A stretch of 7,524 nt of DNA from Gemmatimonadota bacterium (GCA_019348475.1 JAHWJJ010000218.1:1-7524), one strand, 5' to 3'. Counted from the first letter of the stretch, positions 1 through 5,197 are shown. A program made the numbers and translations. The notes: generated by a model from the letters alone, not told the origin.

Positions 1-54
1 AGTGCGAAAGTGCGAAAGTGCGAAAGTGCGAAAGTGCGAAAGTGCGAAAGTGCG
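1..54. repeat. Octamer tandem repeat (AGTGCGAA)n, cut by the window edge
   Basis: Six full copies and one partial copy of AGTGCGAA, all identical, starting at the first base of the window, so the array may extend further left. It lies just beyond the 3' end of the minus-strand arsR-like gene. The same octamer, in the same orientation, returns at 7342-7371. It has an open frame only because the repeat lacks stops; no coding role is proposed. Confidence 0.95.
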
Positions 55-95
55 CTCCGCGCCTCGCGTCCGGCCGATGCGTCGGCTGGTCCGTG

Positions 96-419
96 TCAGC
101 CGCAGCAGGTGGAGTGGGCGGTGCGCTCGGCGTCGGCCCGCAGGGTGGCGGCGATCTCCTGCACCTCTTCGAACGGGTCCGCGTTCAGCCGATAGTACGA
201 CCAGCGCCCCTGCTTGCGGTCACTCACCAGGCCCGCCGCCTTCAGCGTCTTCAGGTGGAACGAGAGCAGCGACTGGCCCGCGTCCAGGACGTCCACCATG
301 TCGCACACGCAGCGCTCACCGCCGCGCAGCAGTTCGATGATGCGCAGGCGCCTCTCGTCCGAGAGGGCGTGGAACAGCCGCGCCGCGCGCTCCACGTCGG
401 TCCGGGTATCGGTAGCCAT
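96..419 (-). CDS. arsR: ArsR/SmtB-family metalloregulator (arsenic-type sensor)
   Basis: A 107-residue winged-helix repressor, the usual length for ArsR/SmtB proteins, which dimerise, bind an operator and release it when metal or metalloid binds. Visible features: N-terminal helix with LFHALSDERRLRIIELL (about 15-31); a metal-site motif ERCVCD with C37 and C39, like the ELCVCD site of classical ArsR; recognition helix QSLLSFHLKTLKAAGLV (49-65); and wing DRKQGRWSYYRL (67-78). The C-terminus ends in a vicinal pair C105-C106 (STCCG), which may be a further thiol ligand site. The third Cys of the E. coli-type site is Val here. The start at 417-419 was chosen because a consensus-like promoter ends six bases before it; an in-frame ATG five codons upstream would lie inside the promoter. 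No ars transporter, reductase or methylase is in the window; one could lie to the left, past the repeat. Arsenite/antimonite sensing is inferred from the CxC motif. Confidence 0.9.
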   Translation of the reverse strand: MATDTRTDVERAARLFHALSDERRLRIIELLRGGERCVCDMVDVLDAGQSLLSFHLKTLKAAGLVSDRKQGRWSYYRLNADPFEEVQEIAATLRADAERTAHSTCCG

Positions 420-425
420 TCCCCA

Positions 426-455
426 ACTATACATCAGCAGATTTTGATTAGTCAA
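426..455 (-). promoter_or_regulatory. Sigma-70-type promoter of arsR with operator-like dyad in the spacer
   Basis: On the minus strand a -35 box TTGACT (450-455) is followed by an 18-base spacer and a -10 box TATAGT (426-431). The expected transcription start, 6-7 bases later, falls on or beside the ATG at 417-419, so the mRNA would be leaderless. The spacer contains the dyad ATCA-N8-TGAT (433-448), a placement that would let an autorepressor block RNA polymerase. Box matches and spacing are seen directly; leaderless status and autoregulation are inferred. Confidence 0.7.
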
Positions 456-493
456 GCCCAACAGCGCCCGGCAGCGACGCAGCACCATCTGTT

Positions 494-509
494 TGGCACG
501 ATACTGGCC
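494..509 (+). promoter_or_regulatory. Candidate sigma-54 (-24/-12) promoter of the L,D-transpeptidase gene
   Basis: TGGCACG at 494-500 is a perfect -24 box for RpoN. With the required GG-N10-GC spacing it is followed by TGGCC (505-509), a 3/5 match to the TTGCW -12 element. The start site would be about 519-520, some 40 bases before the chosen ATG. The -12 half is imperfect and TGGCAC-like hexamers are frequent in such GC-rich DNA, so chance is possible. No sigma-70 promoter was seen here. Confidence 0.35.
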
Positions 510-561
510 TTGAGCCGCGGCCGATCGGCACGCGCAAACCGTTGCAGGGGTGCAATCTGGG

Positions 562-1164
562 ATGACGAAGCATTTTCGCGGGGCCGTCCTGACCGCATTC
601 GCGACGGGCATGCTGGTGGGCGGCGGAGGCGCGGCGACGCAGGCCGCCGCCGCCGAGCGGGCGCCGGTCGCCGCGCCCACCGACGGCTTTTCCGTCACGG
701 TCGATCTTTCGGACCGCATGCTGTACGTGTCGCGGCGAGGCGAGACGGTGCGGGAGTACCGCGTGGCGGTGGGCCAGCGGCGGCACCCCACGCCCACGGG
801 CTCGTACAACGTGCGCCGGCTGATCTGGAATCCGCGCTGGGTTCCGCCCGACGCCGACTGGGCCCGCGAAAAGCGCGCGCGCGAGCCCGGCGACCCGCGC
901 AACCCCATGGGGCGCGTAAAGATCTTCTTCCGCGCGCCGGACTACTACATCCACGGCACGCGCGAGACGGATTCACTGGGCCGGGCGGAGTCGCACGGCT
1001 GCATCCGCATGCGCAACGCCGACGTCATCGAGCTGGCGCGGATGGTGATGGAGAACGGCGGCGAGCGGCGCAGCGCCGGGTGGTTTCAGCGCGTCATCAA
1101 CCGCGTGAGCAACACCCAGGACGTGCGCCTGTCGCGGCCGGTGCCCCTGCGCGTGCGCGCCTGA
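562..1164 (+). CDS. Secreted L,D-transpeptidase, YkuD domain
   Basis: A 200-residue exported protein. A Sec-type signal peptide (positive MTKHFR, hydrophobic AVLTAFATGMLVGG, Ala-rich cleavage zone near residue 31) precedes a YkuD catalytic domain at about 44-165. Family hallmarks are the sequence TPTGSYNV, the motif YYIHGT with H131, and the signature SHGCIRM with H145, nucleophile C147 and R149. YkuD enzymes use this Cys to form 3-3 cross-links in peptidoglycan or to anchor proteins to it, acting in the periplasm or on the wall. The catalytic set is intact, so activity is likely; the exact substrate cannot be read from sequence. The domain is short and lacks LysM or other binding modules. 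A GTG at 550 would add four residues; ATG 562 is preferred because AGGGG (546-550) sits 11 bases upstream of it, whereas the same run abuts the GTG. It is transcribed divergently from arsR. Confidence 0.92.
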   Translation: MTKHFRGAVLTAFATGMLVGGGGAATQAAAAERAPVAAPTDGFSVTVDLSDRMLYVSRRGETVREYRVAVGQRRHPTPTGSYNVRRLIWNPRWVPPDADWAREKRAREPGDPRNPMGRVKIFFRAPDYYIHGTRETDSLGRAESHGCIRMRNADVIELARMVMENGGERRSAGWFQRVINRVSNTQDVRLSRPVPLRVRA

Positions 1165-1189
1165 CCCCGCCCGGCGCCGGCGAACCCCG

Positions 1190-1212
1190 GGGCTCCGCAT
1201 GGCGCGGAGCCC
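1190..1212 (+). terminator. Probable terminator hairpin after the L,D-transpeptidase gene
   Basis: Nine-base perfect arms GGGCTCCGC (1190-1198) and GCGGAGCCC (1204-1212) enclose a five-base loop, 25 bases after the stop codon. The following bases GCTTCCGTTTC are pyrimidine-rich but not a true T-tract, so the termination role is probable rather than certain. Confidence 0.5.
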
Positions 1213-1236
1213 GCTTCCGTTTCAGCGAGACGCGTG

Positions 1237-1505
1237 ATGCACGTGGTCGAGATCCTGCTCCCCCTGCGCGACAACCAGGGCGCGCCGTTTCCCCGCGCCG
1301 CGCTGGACCGGGTGCGCCACGAGCTCACGGACCGCTTCGGCGGCGTTACCGCGCACCTGCGCGCCCCCGCGACGACGTGGTCATCGTGGAGGTGATGGCC
1401 CACGAGCTGGACCGCGCCTGGTGGTCCGGCTACCGCGCCGAGCTGGAGCGCCGCTTTCGCCAGGACGAGATCCTGATCCGCGCCACCCGCTCCGAGCGGC
1501 TGTAG
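1237..1505 (+). pseudogene. Frameshifted small conserved-type gene (start MHVVEILLPL)
   Basis: The N-terminal half reads from ATG 1237 as MHVVEILLPLRDNQGAPF, then a helix and FGGVTAHLRAPA, but meets a stop at 1393-1395 after 52 codons. The C-terminal half (DDVVIVEVMAHELD, then AWWSGYRAELERRFRQDEI and ATRSERL) continues in another frame from about 1370 to the TAG at 1503-1505. Together they resemble a small uncharacterised protein known from many bacteria, usually about 100 residues, in which a linker of roughly 13 residues containing GLW lies between the two halves. Here the halves meet directly, so about 40 bases appear deleted, which also explains the frame change (269 bases is one short of a codon multiple). 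A sequencing error alone would not remove the linker. Family recall is from memory and the function is unknown. There is only a weak ribosome site (GAGA) upstream. Confidence 0.65.
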
Positions 1506-1545
1506 GGGGTGGCCGGCGCGGATGCGGAGGGCCCCTCCCGCGCGA

Positions 1546-1624
1546 CCAGCCCCGGGCTGAAGCCCGGGGCTGGAACTGCCAGAAGCCCCGTCTAGGCTCG
1601 CTTGCGCTCGCCGAACGGGGCTTC
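1546..1624. repeat. Double palindrome, REP-like intergenic element
   Basis: Two hairpins side by side. The first has perfect 13-base arms CCAGCCCCGGGCT (1546-1558) and its complement (1561-1573) with only GA between them. The second has perfect 10-base arms GAAGCCCCGT (1582-1591) and ACGGGGCTTC (1615-1624) around a 23-base loop. It sits between a plus-strand pseudogene and the 3' end of a minus-strand gene. No T-tract follows either hairpin, so it is better described as a REP-like repeat or mRNA 3'-end stabiliser than as a terminator. Confidence 0.7.
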
Positions 1625-1659
1625 ACCTGCTCCGGTGGGCAGGGGCCGGCGCTGCGCCA

Positions 1660-1705
1660 CACCCTCTCGCTGGAAGAAGGTATGGCGCAGCCAGCGGTGA
1701 GGGTG
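1660..1705 (-). terminator. Possible terminator hairpin of the lipoprotein gene
   Basis: CACCCTC + CGCTGG (1660-1673) pairs with CCAGCG + GAGGGTG (1691-1705), a 13-pair stem with one small internal bulge and a 17-base loop. On the minus strand it starts five bases after the stop codon of the lipoprotein gene. It lacks a T-tract, and an alternative pairing CTGCGCCA/TGGCGCAG competes with it. Confidence 0.35.
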
Positions 1706-1709
1706 GCGG

Positions 1710-3110
1710 TCAGCCGCGCATCCAGCGGCCGTGGTAGAAGCGGTTGTAGAACTTGGCGCCCGTGGTGCTGTCCTTTACGTCGTACTGGCCGTCGCCGTTG
1801 CCGTAGATGTCGCCCGGGTCGGTGGCGCGGCAGCTCACGCAGCGCATCTTGTTGGGCCACACGGTGCTCCCGCCGTACGGCTGGCCCATGTACGTCAGCG
1901 ACTCGCCGTAGGCCACGCGCGCGTGCACGTGCTCGTCCCACGGCCCGCCCGTGCGTCCCGCGTAGCCGATCACCGTGTTCATCCCCACCGACGCGCCCCA
2001 GCTGATGCCGCTGGCGATGCTGGTGAGGTGCGCCATGATGGCCCGGTAGCCTCCGTTCCGCACCACCACGTAGTTGCCCAGCGTGTAGTATCCTTCGGAA
2101 TCGTAGTAGTCCCACCCGGCCCACTCCACGGTGCCCTTGAGCGCCGAGTACACGTTGCCGTTCTTGTGCACCGGCCAGTCGTTGGCGTAATACTGGTTCA
2201 GCAGGTACGGGTCGCACTTGCGGCGGTGGTATCCCTGGCCCCACCAGCTGCCGTAGTTGCCGCTCATGGCGCTCCACCCCGGATCTCCCGGCCGCAGGTT
2301 GTAGTAGGTGCCGGAGTAGGTGGTGGTGTATCCGCTGTAGAACTTGTTGGTGTAGTCCCACACCGTCTGCCAGAACAATCCGCCCGGCTGGCCGAACTCG
2401 CACGCCGTCGCCGCCATTTCCGCCCGCGGCGCCGCGTCCATCGGCGGCTCGCCCCCCTGCTCCGCCACCATCGCCACGCGGCTGGCGTGAAGGTCCGCGT
2501 TCGCCCGCATCTGCTCCGCGGGCGGCGTTCTGTACGTGGCGTCGCGGACGGGCGTAAGGCCCAGCGACGCGACCGAGTGGCGCGGCCGGTGAAAGCGCAG
2601 CCCGGCCAGCAGCGACCGGGCGCGCGCGTCCAGCCCCGGCTCCGCCGTCCACACGCCGATGCGGTACACGCGGCCGCCGTCCGCCGCGTACACCAGCGTG
2701 TACGGGTCCGTCCCCGGCAGCCCGCTCACCGCCACCCCGCGCACGCCGCCCACCGTCACCTCGTGCCGCACCAGCGGGAACTCGCTGTACTTGCGCATCA
2801 GCTCCTGCACCAGCCCGTCCACGTCCTGCGGCCGGGCCTCATACGCCAGCGCGACGCGCGCCACCGGGGAACGGTCGTGCCCGCCGTTCTTTGCTCCCGC
2901 GGGGTCGAAGAGGGCAAAGCCGTAGGTGTTGAACAGCACCGGGTCCGGCACCACCGTCCAGTCCGGCGGAACCTGGAGGGATACGCCGACGACGTCGTCG
3001 CGCAGCGCGCGCGTCTCGGGCGCGGGGGCGGCGCTGCCGCCCGTGGGCGTCGAGTCCGCGCAGGCGGAGAGCAGCACGGCGACCGACAGCAGAGCAGGGA
3101 TGCGGTTCAT
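1710..3110 (-). CDS. Lipoprotein with PsbP-like N-terminal domain and degenerate M23/LytM-like C-terminal domain
   Basis: A 466-residue protein. The start is fixed by GGAGG three bases upstream and by a lipoprotein signal peptide with lipobox LLSAC (lipidated C17). Residues about 38-175 (VGVSLQVPPDWTVV onward) resemble PsbP/DUF1795-like folds that occur in surface lipoproteins. Residues about 290-400 resemble LytM/M23 endopeptidases: VYSALKGTVEWAG (320-332), MAHL with H361, the GxxVG...VIGYAGRTGGP strand (372-390), and HVH at 394-396. The canonical first ligand motif HxGxD is not intact: HKNGN (315-319) has Asn at the Asp position. H295 and D300 in GYHRRKCD could substitute, but their spacing is unusual. 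Peptidoglycan hydrolase activity is therefore uncertain. A Tyr/Trp/Gly-rich segment (248-295) joins the halves, and the tail carries CVSC (424-427), which may form a disulfide or bind metal. It is a single-gene unit, probably anchored in the outer membrane. Confidence 0.8.
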   Translation of the reverse strand: MNRIPALLSVAVLLSACADSTPTGGSAAPAPETRALRDDVVGVSLQVPPDWTVVPDPVLFNTYGFALFDPAGAKNGGHDRSPVARVALAYEARPQDVDGLVQELMRKYSEFPLVRHEVTVGGVRGVAVSGLPGTDPYTLVYAADGGRVYRIGVWTAEPGLDARARSLLAGLRFHRPRHSVASLGLTPVRDATYRTPPAEQMRANADLHASRVAMVAEQGGEPPMDAAPRAEMAATACEFGQPGGLFWQTVWDYTNKFYSGYTTTYSGTYYNLRPGDPGWSAMSGNYGSWWGQGYHRRKCDPYLLNQYYANDWPVHKNGNVYSALKGTVEWAGWDYYDSEGYYTLGNYVVVRNGGYRAIMAHLTSIASGISWGASVGMNTVIGYAGRTGGPWDEHVHARVAYGESLTYMGQPYGGSTVWPNKMRCVSCRATDPGDIYGNGDGQYDVKDSTTGAKFYNRFYHGRWMRG

Positions 3111-3639
3111 GGGCCTCCGGTGGGGAAGGAGAGCGGGATGCGTCGGGAGAGCGTTCCCCGTCCCCGCACTTTGGATACCACGCAGTCGCATCATGCGATT
3201 GCGCAATCGGCGCGCGTCGTGTAAGCGCATTGCGGCCATGGGGATGCCTTTCACCCTGGCAGCGTATTACAAACTGGCTGAGAAGATGAATGTCCGCGGA
3301 AGAGTGTTGTCGACCTCCACCTGTTTTCCCCGATCGGCAGAACTTACAATGGCGGATCGAAGCGATGATGATGCCGGACCGACCTTCAACCGGTGGGAGC
3401 GATGGGCGAACACCGTCGCAGCCGGCGCTGCGGCGAGTACGACATGGGCCCGGCGTCCGGGCAGCAGTGGAGTTGGCGGCCGTCTCACCGCGCGCCACCG
3501 CCGTGAGGCGAAGGGCGGGGCCCGGCCGGATCCGCCCCTCGCCGCATCCGGCGATCGGAACTCCACGCGCCGGGGTTGCGTACGGGGCCTTCGGCGGACG
3601 CACTCCGCGCGAGCCCTCCCCCGTCACCCGCGACGACCG
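3111..3639. other. Gene-free stretch with perfect 14-base palindrome
   Basis: No convincing gene is seen in these 529 bases; open frames here are short of start signals and rich in Arg/Pro/Ala shadows. The segment 3160-3380 is visibly less GC-rich than its surroundings, which fits a regulatory region for the minus-strand lipoprotein gene. It contains the perfect palindrome CGATTGCGCAATCG (3196-3209), next to CGCAT-C-ATGCG (3187-3197), and a related GCGCATTGCG at 3225-3234. These could be operator half-sites. A TACAAT hexamer (3347-3352) could be a plus-strand -10 box but has no good -35 partner. Confidence 0.5.
3114..3118 (-). promoter_or_regulatory. Shine-Dalgarno site that sets the lipoprotein start
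   Basis: GGAGG on the minus strand, three bases before the ATG at 3108-3110. It rules out the longer in-frame reading that begins at 3254, whose extra residues show no protein-like character. Confidence 0.75.
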
Positions 3640-4032
3640 ATGCAGGCCACCGTACCCGCGACCATCCTCCGCACCACGCTGCTGCTGATCGTGATCGGCG
3701 GAGCCGTCGCGGCCGCCGTGGGATTGGGGGCGTGGCACCTGCTGCCGTACGAAGCGCTCGAGGCGCGGACGTTCGCGGACCGGTTCGCGGTCTGGGAGGG
3801 GGTGATGTGGGGATTGGGCGCGGCGGGGACGCTGTTCGGGGCAGCCGCGCTGCTCAATGCGACGGACCTGTCGTCGCCGCGGCCGCTGGAGCAGGTGCAG
3901 CAGCAGGCGGTGGACGCGCGGCGGGGGCGTACGCTGTACTCGGACCTCCCCACGCTCCCCTGGATTCTGCTGAGCTGCGGCGCCGCGCTCATGCTGGCCG
4001 CGGTGCTGGTGCGGTCCGCGACGCTCGGCTGA
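3640..4032 (+). CDS. Small three-helix membrane protein of unknown function
   Basis: A 130-residue protein with three predicted membrane segments: about 10-31 (LLLIVIGGAVAAAVGLGAW), about 51-73 (WEGVMWGLGAAGTLFGAAALL) and about 107-126 (PWILLSCGAALMLAAVLV). A polar loop at 74-104, rich in Gln and Arg, lies between the second and third. The family is not recognised. The ATG at 3640 is chosen because protein-like composition begins there; upstream codons in the same frame look non-coding. No clear Shine-Dalgarno sequence is present, so the start is the least secure part of the call. The gene converges on the defensin-like peptide gene, sharing a terminator hairpin 12 bases after its stop. Whether the two are functionally linked is unknown. 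Confidence 0.75.
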   Translation: MQATVPATILRTTLLLIVIGGAVAAAVGLGAWHLLPYEALEARTFADRFAVWEGVMWGLGAAGTLFGAAALLNATDLSSPRPLEQVQQQAVDARRGRTLYSDLPTLPWILLSCGAALMLAAVLVRSATLG

Positions 4033-4043
4033 TCGGGCGAGAT

Positions 4044-4075
4044 CATCCGGCCGCCCCCGGCGAGGCGGCCGGATG
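4044..4075. terminator. Bidirectional hairpin between convergent genes
   Basis: Perfect 12-base arms CATCCGGCCGCC (4044-4055) and GGCGGCCGGATG (4064-4075) around an eight-base loop. The element fills the 50-base gap between the stop of the plus-strand membrane protein and the stop of the minus-strand peptide gene, the standard place for a shared terminator. There is no T-tract on either side, so termination may rely on Rho or on the stem alone. Confidence 0.7.
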
Positions 4076-4082
4076 TCGTGCG

Positions 4083-4295
4083 CTACATCACGCAGACGCA
4101 GCCCACGTCGTCGCAGAAGCCGTACTGCGCGCCGGTGGACCGGCAGAACCCGTTGCACTGGCCCGTGTTGCAGGCCGTGTCGGCGGCGTGCGCCTGGCGC
4201 ACCGGCGCCACGGCCGCCACGGCCCCGAACCCGAGCGCCGCGGCCGTGACCGCCGCGAACGCCGTCCTGCCCAGGCGGGTCTTGGAACTCGTCAT
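4083..4295 (-). CDS. Secreted six-cysteine peptide with CS-alpha-beta (defensin-like) framework
   Basis: A 70-residue precursor. Residues 1-37 are a Sec signal peptide: basic MTSSKTRLGR, a hydrophobic Ala/Val/Gly core, and an A-x-A site (QAHA before AD). The mature part is about 33 residues with C42, C47, C51, C61, C66 and C68: spacing C-x4-C-x3-C-x9-C-x4-C-x-C. CxxxC plus CxC, with the glycine of GFC (59-61) before the fourth Cys, is the signature of cysteine-stabilised alpha-beta defensins; expected bonds are 42-61, 47-66 and 51-68. The x3/x9 spacings equal those of insect defensins; the first loop is short. The mature charge is about -2, unlike cationic antimicrobial defensins, so a membrane-killing role is not assured; toxin, channel ligand, inhibitor or signal are alternatives. 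The start is supported by GGAGG five bases upstream. No lanthipeptide or other peptide-modifying enzyme is nearby, and secretion by Sec is expected. The gene call is strong; the fold is inferred from spacing alone. Confidence 0.85.
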   Translation of the reverse strand: MTSSKTRLGRTAFAAVTAAALGFGAVAAVAPVRQAHAADTACNTGQCNGFCRSTGAQYGFCDDVGCVCVM

Positions 4296-4300
4296 CGCGA

Positions 4301-4305
4301 CCTCC
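4301..4305 (-). promoter_or_regulatory. Shine-Dalgarno site of the defensin-like peptide gene
   Basis: GGAGG on the minus strand, five bases before the ATG at 4293-4295. The ideal spacing is the main evidence, beside the signal peptide, that this small frame is translated and that it starts at MTSSK rather than at upstream in-frame codons. Confidence 0.8.
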
Positions 4306-4437
4306 GGAATTAGCGGTTTTCCCTCCGCCGCGCGCCGAGCGGCGCACGGCCGGCCAGCAGGCGCACGCGCAGCAATACCCATTCCCGCATCTTCCTGCAC
4401 CGCGGCGTGCTCGCGGGGCCGCGGCCAGAGCGGCCCT

Positions 4438-4469
4438 CCCATCACTCCATCAACCCATCACTCCATCAG
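4438..4469. repeat. Two-copy 16-base tandem repeat
   Basis: CCCATCACTCCATCA occurs at 4438-4452 and again at 4454-4468, period 16. It lies in the 260-base spacer between the divergent peptide gene (minus) and the DUF3085-like gene (plus). The rest of the spacer holds a GCGCCG-AG-CGGCGC dyad (4332-4345) and no gene; no clear promoter was found in either direction. Confidence 0.8.
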
Positions 4470-4555
4470 ACGCGACCGCTTTCGCCGTGGCGCCGTTCTC
4501 GCCATCATCATCGCGGGGCGGAGGACGCACGGGCACACGGGGAAGGGAGGAGCGG

Positions 4556-4966
4556 ATGGAGAAGCGCTACGAGTTCGACGGAGCGCAGGTGCGGGCGCTG
4601 GTGCAGGAGTCGCGCGCAGCCTCCGAGCGGGTGATGACCGAGGCGCAGCGGTACCTGGCCGCCGGCATTGACCTGCACGCCGAGCAGGCGGAGTGGAACG
4701 GTGACGTGGACCATCCCGGCACCGGCGCGGAGCCGGGCCTGTGGCTGATGAACGACCGCGGCGTCTACCTGCGCAGCAACGCCAGGGAGCGCGACGAGGG
4801 CTCCGTCGCCTTCGCCAGCGGCTACCGCGGCGACGTGCCCGTGGGCGACGACTCCACGTGCGAGTTCATCGCCGCCGACTTGCTCGATCCGGTGCGTCCC
4901 GGCGACACCCTGGTCGTTACGCTGGACGAGCGAAAGGTCCGGCTTTCGCTCGTTCGCCCGGACTGA
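4556..4966 (+). CDS. Uncharacterised protein, DUF3085-like
   Basis: A 136-residue soluble, acidic protein without signal peptide or membrane segment. The start is supported by GGGAGG (4545-4550), five bases before the ATG. Residues 1-35 predict as helix; 61-76 carry GLWLMNDRGVYLRSNA, which resembles the conserved PGLWLV-DQGVYLMSN core of DUF3085 proteins as remembered. A C-terminal hydrophilic part follows, with F105/I106 and a Val-rich strand pair (119-133). One Cys (102). The function of that family is unknown, and the match rests on one short motif, so the assignment is tentative. It is the first of three plus-strand genes, but 231 bases separate it from the next, so co-transcription is not evident. 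Confidence 0.82.
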   Translation: MEKRYEFDGAQVRALVQESRAASERVMTEAQRYLAAGIDLHAEQAEWNGDVDHPGTGAEPGLWLMNDRGVYLRSNARERDEGSVAFASGYRGDVPVGDDSTCEFIAADLLDPVRPGDTLVVTLDERKVRLSLVRPD

Positions 4967-5197
4967 AACGAGGCTCCTTCTCCATCCGGCTGCACGCGGA
5001 GCGGTTGTCGCCCGTACGCGTTCGCATCCACTCAACCCCATCCGCCCATGCCCGTCGCGGGAAGCAGGTGCGGTGGGTGGAGCTCCGCCCCGGAGACCCG
5101 ATTCCGCGGGAAGGCATCCGGCGCCTGGTGATGCCGCGCTCCTTTATGGCGCCATCCGCTGACGGCGGCCACACGAGACACGGAAGGACACCGAACC
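4967..5197. other. Spacer with possible gene remnant
   Basis: No complete gene. In the plus frame whose codons begin at 5050, the stretch 5053-5154 has strong third-position G/C bias and reads like protein (RGKQVRWVELRPGDPIP, then IRRLVMPRSF), but there is no ATG or ribosome site before it and no in-frame stop at its end. It may be a decayed gene tail or chance. GGAAGG at 5182-5187 is the likely ribosome site of the following gene. Confidence 0.3.

Noticed and set aside
1355..1400. Programmed ribosomal frameshift joining the two halves of the broken gene
   Set aside because: A C5 run is present, but the linker found in relatives is also missing and there is no slippery heptamer with a following stem, so deletion explains it better.
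18..1505. Long plus-strand open frame of 495 codons
   Set aside because: It crosses the repeat, runs antisense to arsR and overlaps the transpeptidase in another frame; its composition is Arg/Ala/Gly shadow sequence. Only its last part (after about 1370) is real, as the pseudogene tail.
1731..3224. Plus-strand open frame opposite the lipoprotein gene
   Set aside because: His/Arg/Val-rich antisense reading of a gene with clear lipobox and domain signals; no ribosome site.
3267..3566. Minus-strand frame of 99 codons in the gene-free region
   Set aside because: Arg/Pro/Ala-rich, without ribosome site or recognisable motif; typical of chance open frames at this GC content.
3733..3747. TGGCACC motif resembling a sigma-54 promoter
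   Set aside because: It lies inside the membrane-protein coding sequence and lacks the GC at the -12 position; it shows how often this hexamer arises by chance.
4083..4295. Lanthipeptide or other modified-peptide precursor
   Set aside because: The leader is a classical Sec signal with an A-x-A site, no modifying enzyme is nearby, and the Cys spacing fits a disulfide fold.
2839..4347. Minus-strand open frame of 502 codons
   Set aside because: It is a GC-rich shadow that covers the lipoprotein start, the gene-free stretch, the membrane protein and the peptide gene in a different frame, with no domain-like sequence.
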